64,000 nt of DNA. It comes from Mycobacterium sp. EPa45 (GTDB lineage: Bacteria > Actinomycetota > Actinomycetes > Mycobacteriales > Mycobacteriaceae). The notes under the pieces are model-generated. The model saw only the letters and a list, made by a program, of their open reading frames with translations, was not told the origin of the DNA and ran no database searches. A program made the position numbers and the translations under genes. Location of the stretch: positions 992,001-1,056,000 of the forward strand of contig NZ_CP011773.1 in NCBI RefSeq assembly GCF_001021385.1. The letters are read 5' to 3'. Positions 54,873 through 62,738 of the stretch are shown in pieces; positions within the stretch are counted from its first letter, which is position 1; every line of letters starts with the position of its first letter.

Positions 54873-55751
54873 ATGCCGCCGTCATCGCTGACCACCGCAG
54901 CTACTCGCATCGCGATTAACAAGCGCACCGCTCGCTGGGGCGACGAGGCGGTCACCGCCGCCGACGCCCTGGACTTCTGGTCCTTCGCCGGCGGCGCCGC
55001 CAACGTCATCATGCAGCTGTCCCGGCCGGGCGTCGGCTACGGCGTCGTCGAGTCCAAGGTCGACTCCGGGAACCTGCTCATCCACCCGTGGAAACGCGCC
55101 CGCACCACGTTCACCTACATCGCCGTCGCGGTCGTGGGCACCGACAGCGACAAGCTCCTGTACCGCGAGGCCGTCAATTCCGCGCACCGCCACGTCAAGT
55201 CCACCGAGGAAAGTCCGGTGCGCTACAACGCCTTTGACCGGGACCTGCAGATGTGGGTAGCCGCCTGCCTGTTCGTCGGGCTCGAAGACACCTACCAACT
55301 GCTGCGCGGCGAGATGACCCCCGACCAAGCCGAGGGCTTCTACCGATCGGCCTGGCCGCTGGGCACCACCCTGCAAGTCAGCGAGGACCAGTGGCCGCCC
55401 ACCCGCGCCGCCTTCGACGATTACTGGAACGACGCCTGCCAACGCGTCCAGTTCGACGACACCGTCCGCGCCTACCTGTTCGACCTGATCGACCTCAAGA
55501 TGATCAACCCGTTGCTGCGCTTGCCCTTTCGCGGTCTGCTGAAGTTCCTCACTGCGGGCTTCCTGCCCCCGGTGTTCCGCGACGCCCTCGGGCTGACCTG
55601 GAGCGCCGGCAAGCAACGCCGCTTTGAGTTGCTCTTCCGGTTCGTCGCCCTGGTCAACCGCTTCCTGCCGTCGTTCGTCCGCCAACCCGGCCCGCACGTC
55701 CTGCTGGCCGACCTGCGCTGGCGCGCCCGCCGCGGCAAGCGGCTGGTCTAG
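54873..55751 (+). CDS. MpaB-family oxygenase (DUF2236)
   Basis: A 292-residue protein, ATG at 54873 with AAGGGGAG upstream. The layout is that of the MpaB/latex-clearing-protein family: FAGGAANVIMQLSRPGVGYG near the start, HPWKRARTTFTYIAVAVVGT, AHRHVKS (probable heme-ligand histidines) and MWVAACLFVGLEDTYQLL. Family members bind heme b and are thought to oxidise lipids or rubber-like chains; the substrate in mycobacteria is not known. No signal peptide. It converges with the MPT64-like gene with 5 bases between stops. Confidence 0.85.
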   Translation: MPPSSLTTAATRIAINKRTARWGDEAVTAADALDFWSFAGGAANVIMQLSRPGVGYGVVESKVDSGNLLIHPWKRARTTFTYIAVAVVGTDSDKLLYREAVNSAHRHVKSTEESPVRYNAFDRDLQMWVAACLFVGLEDTYQLLRGEMTPDQAEGFYRSAWPLGTTLQVSEDQWPPTRAAFDDYWNDACQRVQFDDTVRAYLFDLIDLKMINPLLRLPFRGLLKFLTAGFLPPVFRDALGLTWSAGKQRRFELLFRFVALVNRFLPSFVRQPGPHVLLADLRWRARRGKRLV

Positions 55752-55756
55752 CCCGC

Positions 55757-56533
55757 TCACGTCCCACCGAACTGCGGGCGCAGCACCGGACTCAACGCAG
55801 ACAACGGAATGTGCGCCTGCACGGTGCCGCCGTCCATCGACCACTGCATGACGCCCGGCGTGTAGTTGATCGGCGTATCGTGGGCGACCGGATAGTCCGG
55901 CATGTACAGGATCAGCTCGTCACCGCTCAACGCCCACGCCTTGTACCCGCCGGAGTACACCTTGTCCGGACCCCACCGATCCACCACGAACGGGTACGTG
56001 CCCGGCTGATGCGGTGGCGGCGCCTGATCCAGTGCGTCGGAGATGAACGGCTGACCCAGCGAGGCGATCGCGCCGAAGTCCGCCCCGGGCTTCAGCACGT
56101 CGGCCAGCCCCAGCCGAACCCCGCGGCTCATGTCCCAGGTGAATGTGCGAAAGGCGTTGTTGGGCTTGGGTCCATCGGCGTGGTAGTCCTCGTGGAACAC
56201 CACACTCAACACATCACCGCGCTGCAGGATCTGGAAGTTCTCTTCACCGAAGCTGTCGGCCACCATGTGCAGACCCACGGTGCGCCAGTTGTTGACCAGT
56301 TGCGTCAGGTAGTCCCGGATCGTCGGGCCGGTGACGGGATTGTCGACCAGGTCACCGGGCACCGCGACCTTGATGTCGCGGATGGCCTTGCGTTCCGACA
56401 GCACCGAGGTGTGGCAGTAGGCGCCGTCCCATTCGGCGCCAAGGCTTCCGCAGAAGTCCGGTGCCGACGCCGACGCCACCGGTGCGGCGACCAGAGAAGC
56501 CACCGCGAGACCCCAGAGCGTCCGAGCAAGCAT
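55757..56533 (-). CDS. Secreted MPT64/RsiV-like (DUF3298) protein
   Basis: A 258-residue protein. Residues 1-22 are a signal peptide (MLARTLWGLAVASLVAAPVA, cleavage near SAS). The mature domain has FCGSLGAEWDGAYCHTS, with two cysteines, then a fold with AFRTFTWDMSRGVRLGLADV and LSGDELILYMPDYPVAH near the end, the order seen in MPT64 and the DUF3298/RsiV group. These are secreted proteins, some proposed as esterases or lysozyme-binding; activity here is not claimed. The ATG shares a base with the stop of the Mce-associated gene (TGATG), so it is the last gene of the mce operon. Confidence 0.72.
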   Translation of the reverse strand: MLARTLWGLAVASLVAAPVASASAPDFCGSLGAEWDGAYCHTSVLSERKAIRDIKVAVPGDLVDNPVTGPTIRDYLTQLVNNWRTVGLHMVADSFGEENFQILQRGDVLSVVFHEDYHADGPKPNNAFRTFTWDMSRGVRLGLADVLKPGADFGAIASLGQPFISDALDQAPPPHQPGTYPFVVDRWGPDKVYSGGYKAWALSGDELILYMPDYPVAHDTPINYTPGVMQWSMDGGTVQAHIPLSALSPVLRPQFGGT

Positions 56534-57114
56534 CAGGGGAGTTCGACTTTGCTTGCCCGCCAGGCGCCGTCGACATTCTCCATGGTCATCTTGACCCGGC
56601 TGCGATCGATCCGCGGATCCGGCGCGGCTTTGTTGGCCACCGTCTGGTCGACGAACATCAGCACGACGACCTTGTCGGCGGTCGCCGACTTCACCGCCGA
56701 GTCGATCACGACGCCGCGCGCGGTCGCCTTGTTGTCGAGCAGCAGCTGGCGCAGCTGCGCGCTGGATTGCGAGTACATGTCCTTGAATTCACCCGTCGCG
56801 CCGTTGAGCACCTCGGCGAAGTTCTGGTCGACGTTGTTGGAGTCGATGCTCGTCAGCACCTGCGCGTAACGCACAGCCGCCGCCTGGGCGTCGCGCGACG
56901 CCGCGTCGACTCGGTGCGCCTGCCAGGCCTGCCAGCCGAGGAAGCCCGACCCACCCAGCAGCGCAACGATCAACGCGCCCAGCAACACTCGACGTAACAG
57001 CGGCCACCGCCGGCGCTTGGGCTGTTCTTCGACGGGCTCGGACTCGGCCGCGGCCTCGATCTCGGCGTCGTCTTCAGCATCGACGTCGGGTTCGATGTCG
57101 GTCGTAGCAGTCAC
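56533..57114 (-). CDS. Mce-associated membrane protein
   Basis: About 193 residues from GTG at 57114, with AAGGAG 7 bases upstream; the longer frame overlaps mceF. An acidic tail (DAEDDAEIEAAAESEPVEEQ) precedes one membrane helix (RVLLGALIVALLGGSGFLGW, about 43-62). The outer domain of about 130 residues (AVRYAQVLTSIDSNNVDQNF, LLLDNKATARGVVIDSAV) is the Mas domain. Such proteins stabilise or connect Mce transporters in the cell envelope. It starts 10 bases after the mceF stop. Confidence 0.87.
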   Translation of the reverse strand: MTATTDIEPDVDAEDDAEIEAAAESEPVEEQPKRRRWPLLRRVLLGALIVALLGGSGFLGWQAWQAHRVDAASRDAQAAAVRYAQVLTSIDSNNVDQNFAEVLNGATGEFKDMYSQSSAQLRQLLLDNKATARGVVIDSAVKSATADKVVVLMFVDQTVANKAAPDPRIDRSRVKMTMENVDGAWRASKVELP

Positions 57115-57124
57115 CGCATTCTCC

Positions 57125-58375
57125 TTAGCTCGGCGGTTCGATCGGCAGCACCGGGCCGCCGTACGGGGTCGGGATGGTGTAGCGGCCCTTGGGTGTCGGG
57201 TCGGTGGTCTGGCCCAGGTCAGCACCCGGCGGGGGACCGGCGGTGTCGTCACCGGCCGGCCGTGGTGCGTTCTTGGCCCCGCGGATCAAGACCGCGGGAT
57301 CGTCGTCGCGGCAGTAGGTGTACAGGTACGGCTCGGGATAGTCGGCCGACGATGGTGGGCGTCGCGGAGTGCCGTAGTCACACGTGTAGCGCGGGTAGAC
57401 ATCCGCGGTGACCCACAAGCCGTGGTCGTGCATGATGCTGCCCAGCGCATCGAGCAGCGACCCGCGGTAGTCCGGGAACAAGGCGTTGAGCGCCGGAACC
57501 CGTACATACAGCAGCTGCGACGCGGTCGCCATGCTGGTGAGCAGCCCCACCATGGTGTCGGAGTTGTCGGTGAACAGATTGTCGGTGGCCGAAAAGGTCT
57601 GCGGCGTCTGGTCGACGAACCGGCGGTACCCGTCGACCATCTTGTTCACCCCGACGAACGTACGGCTCAGGTTCCCGGTGGCCACCTTGATCCCGGGGTT
57701 CTTGTCGGCGGCCGTCGTCAGCACGATGCGGCTGGTCCGCAGGATGCTCGTGGTCTGCGGCAGAACGGAATCCAGCGTCGAGAGTAGGAAGGTGCCGCCG
57801 TCGATGATGTTGGCCAGCTTCTGCGGCCCCGCACTGGTCAGGCTCAGCTCTTTTTTGACCAGCTCGAGTTTGGCCGGGTCGACCTGCTTCAACATCCCGT
57901 CTGCGTCGGCCAGCACCTGCGCCAGGCTGACGGGCACCGAGGTCTTGCTCTGCGCGATCACGCTGCCGTCGTGCAGGTACGGGCCGGTGTCGGAATCCGG
58001 CACGAATTCGATGTACTGCTCACCGGCCGGCGAGAGCCCCGACACCCGCACCGGACTCGCCGTCGGGATCCGTACATCCGAGCGCACGCTGGCGACTGCG
58101 GCGACCCCATCGGGTGTCACCGCCAGCGACTGCACCCGCCCGATCGGCACCCCGCGCAGCGTGACGTCCTGATTGGGCAGCAGGCCGCCGGATTCCGGCA
58201 GCTGAATGGTCACCCGGTACGCCGAGGCGAACGGCGTCACCCGCAACGCACCAACCAATACGTAAGCCGTCGCGATGACCAGTGTCAGCACCAAACCTGC
58301 TGTCGACAGCCATAATCGGTGCCGATAGCCGAATCCGACCACCCACACGACATGACGAGCCGTTCTATCGATCAT
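57125..58375 (-). CDS. mceF: Mce-family protein MceF
   Basis: A 416-residue protein with one N-terminal membrane helix (LWLSTAGLVLTLVIATAYVL, about 21-40). The MlaD/MCE domain follows (YRVTIQLPESGGLLPNQDVT then LRGVPIGRVQSLAVT). The helical Mce domain runs to about 345. The C-terminal Pro-rich part contains YPRYTCDYGTPRRPPSSADY, the usual MceF ending with its cysteines. MceA-F form the shaft of the lipid importer in the mycobacterial envelope. Shares ATGA with mceE. Sixth and last core mce gene. Confidence 0.92.
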   Translation of the reverse strand: MIDRTARHVVWVVGFGYRHRLWLSTAGLVLTLVIATAYVLVGALRVTPFASAYRVTIQLPESGGLLPNQDVTLRGVPIGRVQSLAVTPDGVAAVASVRSDVRIPTASPVRVSGLSPAGEQYIEFVPDSDTGPYLHDGSVIAQSKTSVPVSLAQVLADADGMLKQVDPAKLELVKKELSLTSAGPQKLANIIDGGTFLLSTLDSVLPQTTSILRTSRIVLTTAADKNPGIKVATGNLSRTFVGVNKMVDGYRRFVDQTPQTFSATDNLFTDNSDTMVGLLTSMATASQLLYVRVPALNALFPDYRGSLLDALGSIMHDHGLWVTADVYPRYTCDYGTPRRPPSSADYPEPYLYTYCRDDDPAVLIRGAKNAPRPAGDDTAGPPPGADLGQTTDPTPKGRYTIPTPYGGPVLPIEPPS

Positions 58376-59562
58376 GGCGGCGGCTCCAACGGTGCGGGTC
58401 CGGGCGGCGCGACGATCAGCTGCCCGGGATCAGTCGGGCTCGGCAGCACCGGAACCTGCGGAACACCGGGACCCTGCCCGACGACACGCTGCTGCAGCCG
58501 CCACAGGGTGTACTTGAACGTGCCGGCCATCTGGGCCCAGTCGTAGCGTTTGGGTCCGTGGAATCCGACATCGCCGCCGAACCCGGCATCGGGAATCGAT
58601 CCGAGCACCAGCCGGTCGATGCTGGCCCGCACTGAAATCGCATTGCTGGGAGTCGATTTGATAAACGGCGGCATCAGCCGGTTCAGGGCGGCCAGGTTTG
58701 CGTCCGGGGCCAACACCAAGTCGTTCCACGACCGGGCGATCGTGTTGGCGTCAGCGATCACGCTGCGCCCGCTGGTGTCGGTGCCCGCGACCGACGGGAA
58801 CTTCTGCAGCTGCCTGCCGATGTCACCGGCCTGCTGCACGACGTCGGCGACGCTGTCGGCGTTGGCGGCCAGCGCGTCGGTGGCCGGGCCTGCCGCGGCG
58901 AGCACCTCGGTGAGTTGCTGATTCTTGGCGTCGAGATCCTTGGCCAGGTGTGAAGTCTCGGTCAGCGCGTCCGAGATCTGACCCGAGCGGGCCGTCAGCT
59001 TGGACAGCGTGGTGTTGGTTTTGGCGATGATGTCGCCGAACGCCTGGCCCTGATCACCCGTCGCCTTGCCCAGGCCGTTGATGATGTTGGTGAAGTTGCG
59101 CACCGCACCGCCGTTGACCATCACCGCGGCCGAGCTGAGCACCGACTCCACGGTCGCCGCGGCCATCGTCGAGTCCAGCCCGATGGCGTCGCCGTCTTTG
59201 AGCAGGGGCGTGGCGGGGGAGGCGTCGGCCGGTGGTTTCAGCGCGATGAACACATCACCCAGCGGAGTGGCCGACCGCAGCTCGGCGGTGCTTCCCCGCG
59301 GTAGCCGCACCCCGTCCATGACCCGGATCGTGGTGACGGCGGTGTAGTTGCGCGCCACCATCGTCTCCATCTGGCCGACGTCGGCGCCGGCGAGTTTCAC
59401 CTTGGCGTTGGCGGGCAGGTTCAGCGCGTTGGCGAACACCGCCGTGAGCCGGTAACCCCCGCTGCCGACCGTCGGCGCAGGCAATGGCAGGCTCGACAGC
59501 CCGTTGGACGAGCACGCGGTGGCGCCGACCGCGACGACGAGAATCGCTACCGCCCGCTTCAT
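58372..59562 (-). CDS. mceE: Mce-family lipoprotein MceE (LprN/LprK-type)
   Basis: A 396-residue protein from ATG at 59562 (ATGA with mceD); the much longer open frame to 60600 is antisense-like read-through in the wrong frame of mceD. Residues 1-17 are a lipoprotein signal (MKRAVAILVVAVGATAC, lipid-modified Cys at 17). MCE domain: YRLTAVFANALNLPANAKVK then LAGADVGQMETMV. Long helical part, then a Pro-rich tail (PSPTDPGQLIVAPPGPAPLE). The lipidated subunit of the Mce hexamer. Confidence 0.92.
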   Translation of the reverse strand: MKRAVAILVVAVGATACSSNGLSSLPLPAPTVGSGGYRLTAVFANALNLPANAKVKLAGADVGQMETMVARNYTAVTTIRVMDGVRLPRGSTAELRSATPLGDVFIALKPPADASPATPLLKDGDAIGLDSTMAAATVESVLSSAAVMVNGGAVRNFTNIINGLGKATGDQGQAFGDIIAKTNTTLSKLTARSGQISDALTETSHLAKDLDAKNQQLTEVLAAAGPATDALAANADSVADVVQQAGDIGRQLQKFPSVAGTDTSGRSVIADANTIARSWNDLVLAPDANLAALNRLMPPFIKSTPSNAISVRASIDRLVLGSIPDAGFGGDVGFHGPKRYDWAQMAGTFKYTLWRLQQRVVGQGPGVPQVPVLPSPTDPGQLIVAPPGPAPLEPPP

Positions 59563-60674
59563 TTCTGCCCCATCGCGGCCATACCGTCGAGCACGTAGCT
59601 CAGCCCGAAGTCCGGTCCGAAATCCTGCAAGGTGCCGGTGCTGCAACCCAACTGGCGCAATCCCATCAGGTTGCAGAGCTCCTTGGTGGCCTGGTTGTCG
59701 AACAACACCCGGTCGGTCAGCACCCGGGCCCTCGCCGTCCCGTTGTTGCGGTCGACGACGTTGTACAGGTTGTCCAGCGTCAGGGGCGCGACATCGATGA
59801 ACTCCTTGAGATCGCGCTGACGCTCGACGAGGGTGTTGGCGGTGGTGTTGCCGTTGTTGACAACAGCTTTGATGTTGTCGCGGTTCTTCTCCAGGAAATC
59901 GCCGACCTGGGCCAGCAGGGTGTTCATCGTCTTGCCGGTGGTGCCGCCGCCGAAGTCCTCGTCGTTGACGATCTGGCTCAGTTGACGCACCGTGGAGCCG
60001 AAGTCGCGCAGCGTCGCGTCGTTGTCCGCGGCGGCCTGCAGCAGCGAACTGAGGTTGCGCACAATCGTGGTCAACTGATCGCGGGTCTGCGCGCCGCCGT
60101 CGGCGGACAGGCGCAACGCATTCGACAGCTCGCCGAGTGCGTCCTTGATCTTCTGACCGTTGCCGTCGGCGATCGCCGCCCCCGAGTTCACCACGTCGCC
60201 CACCGGGCCGTTGCCGTTGCCGTCGCCCTTCAACGACAGCGAGATCTTGTCCAGCACGCCGAGCACCCGCGCGAATTCGACGGGCGTCTTGGTCCGCGGC
60301 AACCCGATGGTGTCGCGGTCCTTGAGCACCGGACCCCCACGGTAGGGCGGGGTGAGCTCGATCTGCCGGTCGGTGAGGATCGACGTCGAGATCGTCACGG
60401 CCTGAGCGTCCGCCGGAATCTTCACGCCGCGGTCGACGGTGAACTGCACCTCGACGTAGCCGCTCTTGGGTGTGATCGCGGTGACCTTCCCGACCGGCAT
60501 CCCCAGCACCGCCACCGTGTTGTCGACGTAGAGCCCAGCGGCGCTGTCGAATTGCGCGGTCAGCATGATGTGGTCTGTCGTCGAGCGGAAGTACACCCAC
60601 GCCACCGTGACCGCCGACGCCGCGACCACCACGACGACCGTCACAAGAGCCAGCAGCCTGGCCCGCGCGCTCAC
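59559..60674 (-). CDS. mceD: Mce-family protein MceD
   Basis: About 371 residues from GTG at 60674 (GTGA with mceC); the longer frame to 60734 is inside mceC. N-terminal membrane helix LLALVTVVVVVAASAVTVAW (about 7-26), MCE domain IMLTAQFDSAAGLYVDNTVA then VLGMPVGKVTAITPK, helical part, and the C-terminal QLGCSTGTLQDFGPDFGLSY. Shorter than MceD of the mce1 or mce4 type because the Pro-rich tail is missing. Part of the envelope lipid importer. Confidence 0.92.
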   Translation of the reverse strand: MSARARLLALVTVVVVVAASAVTVAWVYFRSTTDHIMLTAQFDSAAGLYVDNTVAVLGMPVGKVTAITPKSGYVEVQFTVDRGVKIPADAQAVTISTSILTDRQIELTPPYRGGPVLKDRDTIGLPRTKTPVEFARVLGVLDKISLSLKGDGNGNGPVGDVVNSGAAIADGNGQKIKDALGELSNALRLSADGGAQTRDQLTTIVRNLSSLLQAAADNDATLRDFGSTVRQLSQIVNDEDFGGGTTGKTMNTLLAQVGDFLEKNRDNIKAVVNNGNTTANTLVERQRDLKEFIDVAPLTLDNLYNVVDRNNGTARARVLTDRVLFDNQATKELCNLMGLRQLGCSTGTLQDFGPDFGLSYVLDGMAAMGQK

Positions 60675-61690
60675 TTGCAGTCCTTGAAGTACTGGATCAT
60701 GCCGAACTGCTTGGCCCGCCCGCTGATCGCGCACATCCAGGAGTCCACGGCCAGACCGTTCGGCGCGTTGAAGTCGAAGGCGTTGCCGGTGCCGCTCGCA
60801 TTGGCGAAGCCACGCAGCGCGACCGGGCCGGCCTGCAGCGTGCTGCGCAGCAGATCGTCATGCTGAGCCAGCAGGTCCGACAGCTGCCGCAGGTTCCTGA
60901 TGGTCTGGTCAAGTTCGCCGCGGTTGGCCACCACGGTGGTGCTCATCGTGTTCACCAGATTGGTCAGCGCCGCCATCATCGCGTGGAAGGTGGCGCTACG
61001 CTCCACGAACCGGCTGATCAGCTCCTGCCCCTGGTTGATCATCGCGGCAATGTTGGCGTGCTGCCGTTCCAGGGTGGTGCTGATCATGTCGGTGCTTTTC
61101 AGCAAGGCGCCCAACTGGTCTCGCCGGTCGGCGATCACCGTCGAGAGAGTCTGGATGTTTCGCATCGCCTGCGGCACCAGCTCGGGCAGACCCTGCATCT
61201 GCTTGCCCAGTATTCCCAATGACGTCGCGAACGCGTCGGTGTCGACCTGCTCGTAAGTGGTCGTCACATCGGCGAGCGCGGCCTGCAGATCGTAGGGAAC
61301 CTCGGTGTGGGACAGGTCGAAGGTGTTGTCGGGCAACGTCCCACCGTCTTCGGGCTCGAGCGCCAGATAGCGGGAGCCGAGGATCGTGGTGACCTTGATG
61401 ACGGCCTTCGAGTTCGTGCCGAGCGCGAGATCGTCGCGCACCTCGAGGCCGGCTTCGACGTGGTCGCCGGCCAGCTTCATGCTGGTGACCTTGCCGACCT
61501 GGATGCCGCCGATGGTGATCGGGTTTCCGGTTTGCAGCGCGGCGGCCTGGAGGAACTGCGCGGTGTAGTGGCGGTGACCGACGTTGGCCGCGTTGGCAAT
61601 CAACATGGCGCCGACGATCACGGTGACCACGGCGACGGCGATCAGGCCGATCCAGGTCATGTTGTAGCTCTCCAGTCGGCGCCTAGCCAT
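60671..61690 (-). CDS. mceC: Mce-family protein MceC
   Basis: A 339-residue protein; membrane helix WIGLIAVAVVTVIVGAMLIA (about 13-32), MCE domain HYTAQFLQAAALQTGNPITI then GGIQVGKVTSMKLAG, helical part to about 300, and a short ending with GMIQYFKDCK. As with mceD it lacks the long Pro-rich tail known from other Mce clusters. Starts 8 bases inside the mceB end. Confidence 0.92.
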   Translation of the reverse strand: MARRRLESYNMTWIGLIAVAVVTVIVGAMLIANAANVGHRHYTAQFLQAAALQTGNPITIGGIQVGKVTSMKLAGDHVEAGLEVRDDLALGTNSKAVIKVTTILGSRYLALEPEDGGTLPDNTFDLSHTEVPYDLQAALADVTTTYEQVDTDAFATSLGILGKQMQGLPELVPQAMRNIQTLSTVIADRRDQLGALLKSTDMISTTLERQHANIAAMINQGQELISRFVERSATFHAMMAALTNLVNTMSTTVVANRGELDQTIRNLRQLSDLLAQHDDLLRSTLQAGPVALRGFANASGTGNAFDFNAPNGLAVDSWMCAISGRAKQFGMIQYFKDCK

Positions 61691-62738
61691 TGGCCATGTT
61701 CCTGCATCGCGGGGTGTACATCGCGTTGTTGCCCGGGGTCGCCGCGTTGACGATGATCGGCGTGATGTCGTTGAGCCCGGGGAAGAACCCCGTGGCGTTG
61801 AGGTCGCAGGCGTACGCGTTGCCGAACGCGCCCTCGTTGGTGATCCTGGCCAGCCCCTTGAGCATCAACGGCAGGTTGTCGCCGGTGAACGCCAGCTGCG
61901 GCTCGATGTCGACCAGATGACCGGTGAAACCCGGCTGGCGGGTGATCATGTCGTTCAGTTGAGGATTGACCGTGTCGGAGATGGTCGACAGCTGACGGAT
62001 CACCCGCGCCATCGTGCCGGTCGAGTCGACCAACGCCGTCCGTCGGGCGTTGAAGTCCGACACCACCTTACTGGTCTGGGAGATCACCTGATCGAGGCTC
62101 GTGTTCTGGGTCGAGAGGTTCGCCATCACCGTGTTCAGCTGGGTGATGACATCGCCGAGGACTTGATCGCGCCCGGCGAATGTGTCGGTCAGCGTGGAGG
62201 TTTGGCTGACCAGGTTGAAAATGGAGGCGTTGTCACCCTGCAACGACTGGATGACGCCTTTGGTCAGGTTGTCGGCGTCACGCGGGTTCAGCACGCTGAA
62301 CAGCGGTTCGTAACCATTGAGCAGTGTGCCGACGTCGAAGGACGGGTCGGTGCGCTCGATCGGAATTGTGGTGTGCGGCGGGAGCGGACCCGGGCTGCCG
62401 ATCTTGCCGAGCGACAATCCGAGGTAGCGCTGGCCGACGATGTTCTGGTAGGTCACCGACGCGACGGTGTTGCCGAACAGGTGCTGCTCGTTCTGGACAA
62501 CGAACGACACCTTCGCCAATTTGCCTGCGAGTTCGATCTTTTCGACCCGCCCGACACGCACGCCCGCCATCCGGACATCGTCACCTTCGCGCAGCCCGAA
62601 GACGTCGGTGAACATCGCGGCATAGGGAGTGGTCGGGCCTGCCACGTCGCGGCGCAGCGTCGCATACACCAGCCAGGTCAGCGTCACCGCCACCACCATG
62701 AACAGTGACAGCCCGATCAGCGGGGCACGGAATCTCAT
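61683..62738 (-). CDS. mceB: Mce-family protein MceB
   Basis: About 351 residues from ATG at 62738 (ATGA with mceA); the longer frame to 63149 is inside mceA. Membrane helix APLIGLSLFMVVAVTLTWLV (about 5-24), MCE domain YAAMFTDVFGLREGDDVRMA then GVRVGRVEKIELAG, and the usual MceB C-terminus with AYACDLNATGFFPGLNDITP and TPRCRNMANG. Confidence 0.92.
   Translation of the reverse strand: MRFRAPLIGLSLFMVVAVTLTWLVYATLRRDVAGPTTPYAAMFTDVFGLREGDDVRMAGVRVGRVEKIELAGKLAKVSFVVQNEQHLFGNTVASVTYQNIVGQRYLGLSLGKIGSPGPLPPHTTIPIERTDPSFDVGTLLNGYEPLFSVLNPRDADNLTKGVIQSLQGDNASIFNLVSQTSTLTDTFAGRDQVLGDVITQLNTVMANLSTQNTSLDQVISQTSKVVSDFNARRTALVDSTGTMARVIRQLSTISDTVNPQLNDMITRQPGFTGHLVDIEPQLAFTGDNLPLMLKGLARITNEGAFGNAYACDLNATGFFPGLNDITPIIVNAATPGNNAMYTPRCRNMANG

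Noticed and set aside
58372..60600. 742-codon frame extending mceE upstream
   Set aside because: Its first 345 codons are Arg-rich shadow of mceD. The lipoprotein signal at 59562 with its ATGA overlap is the true start.
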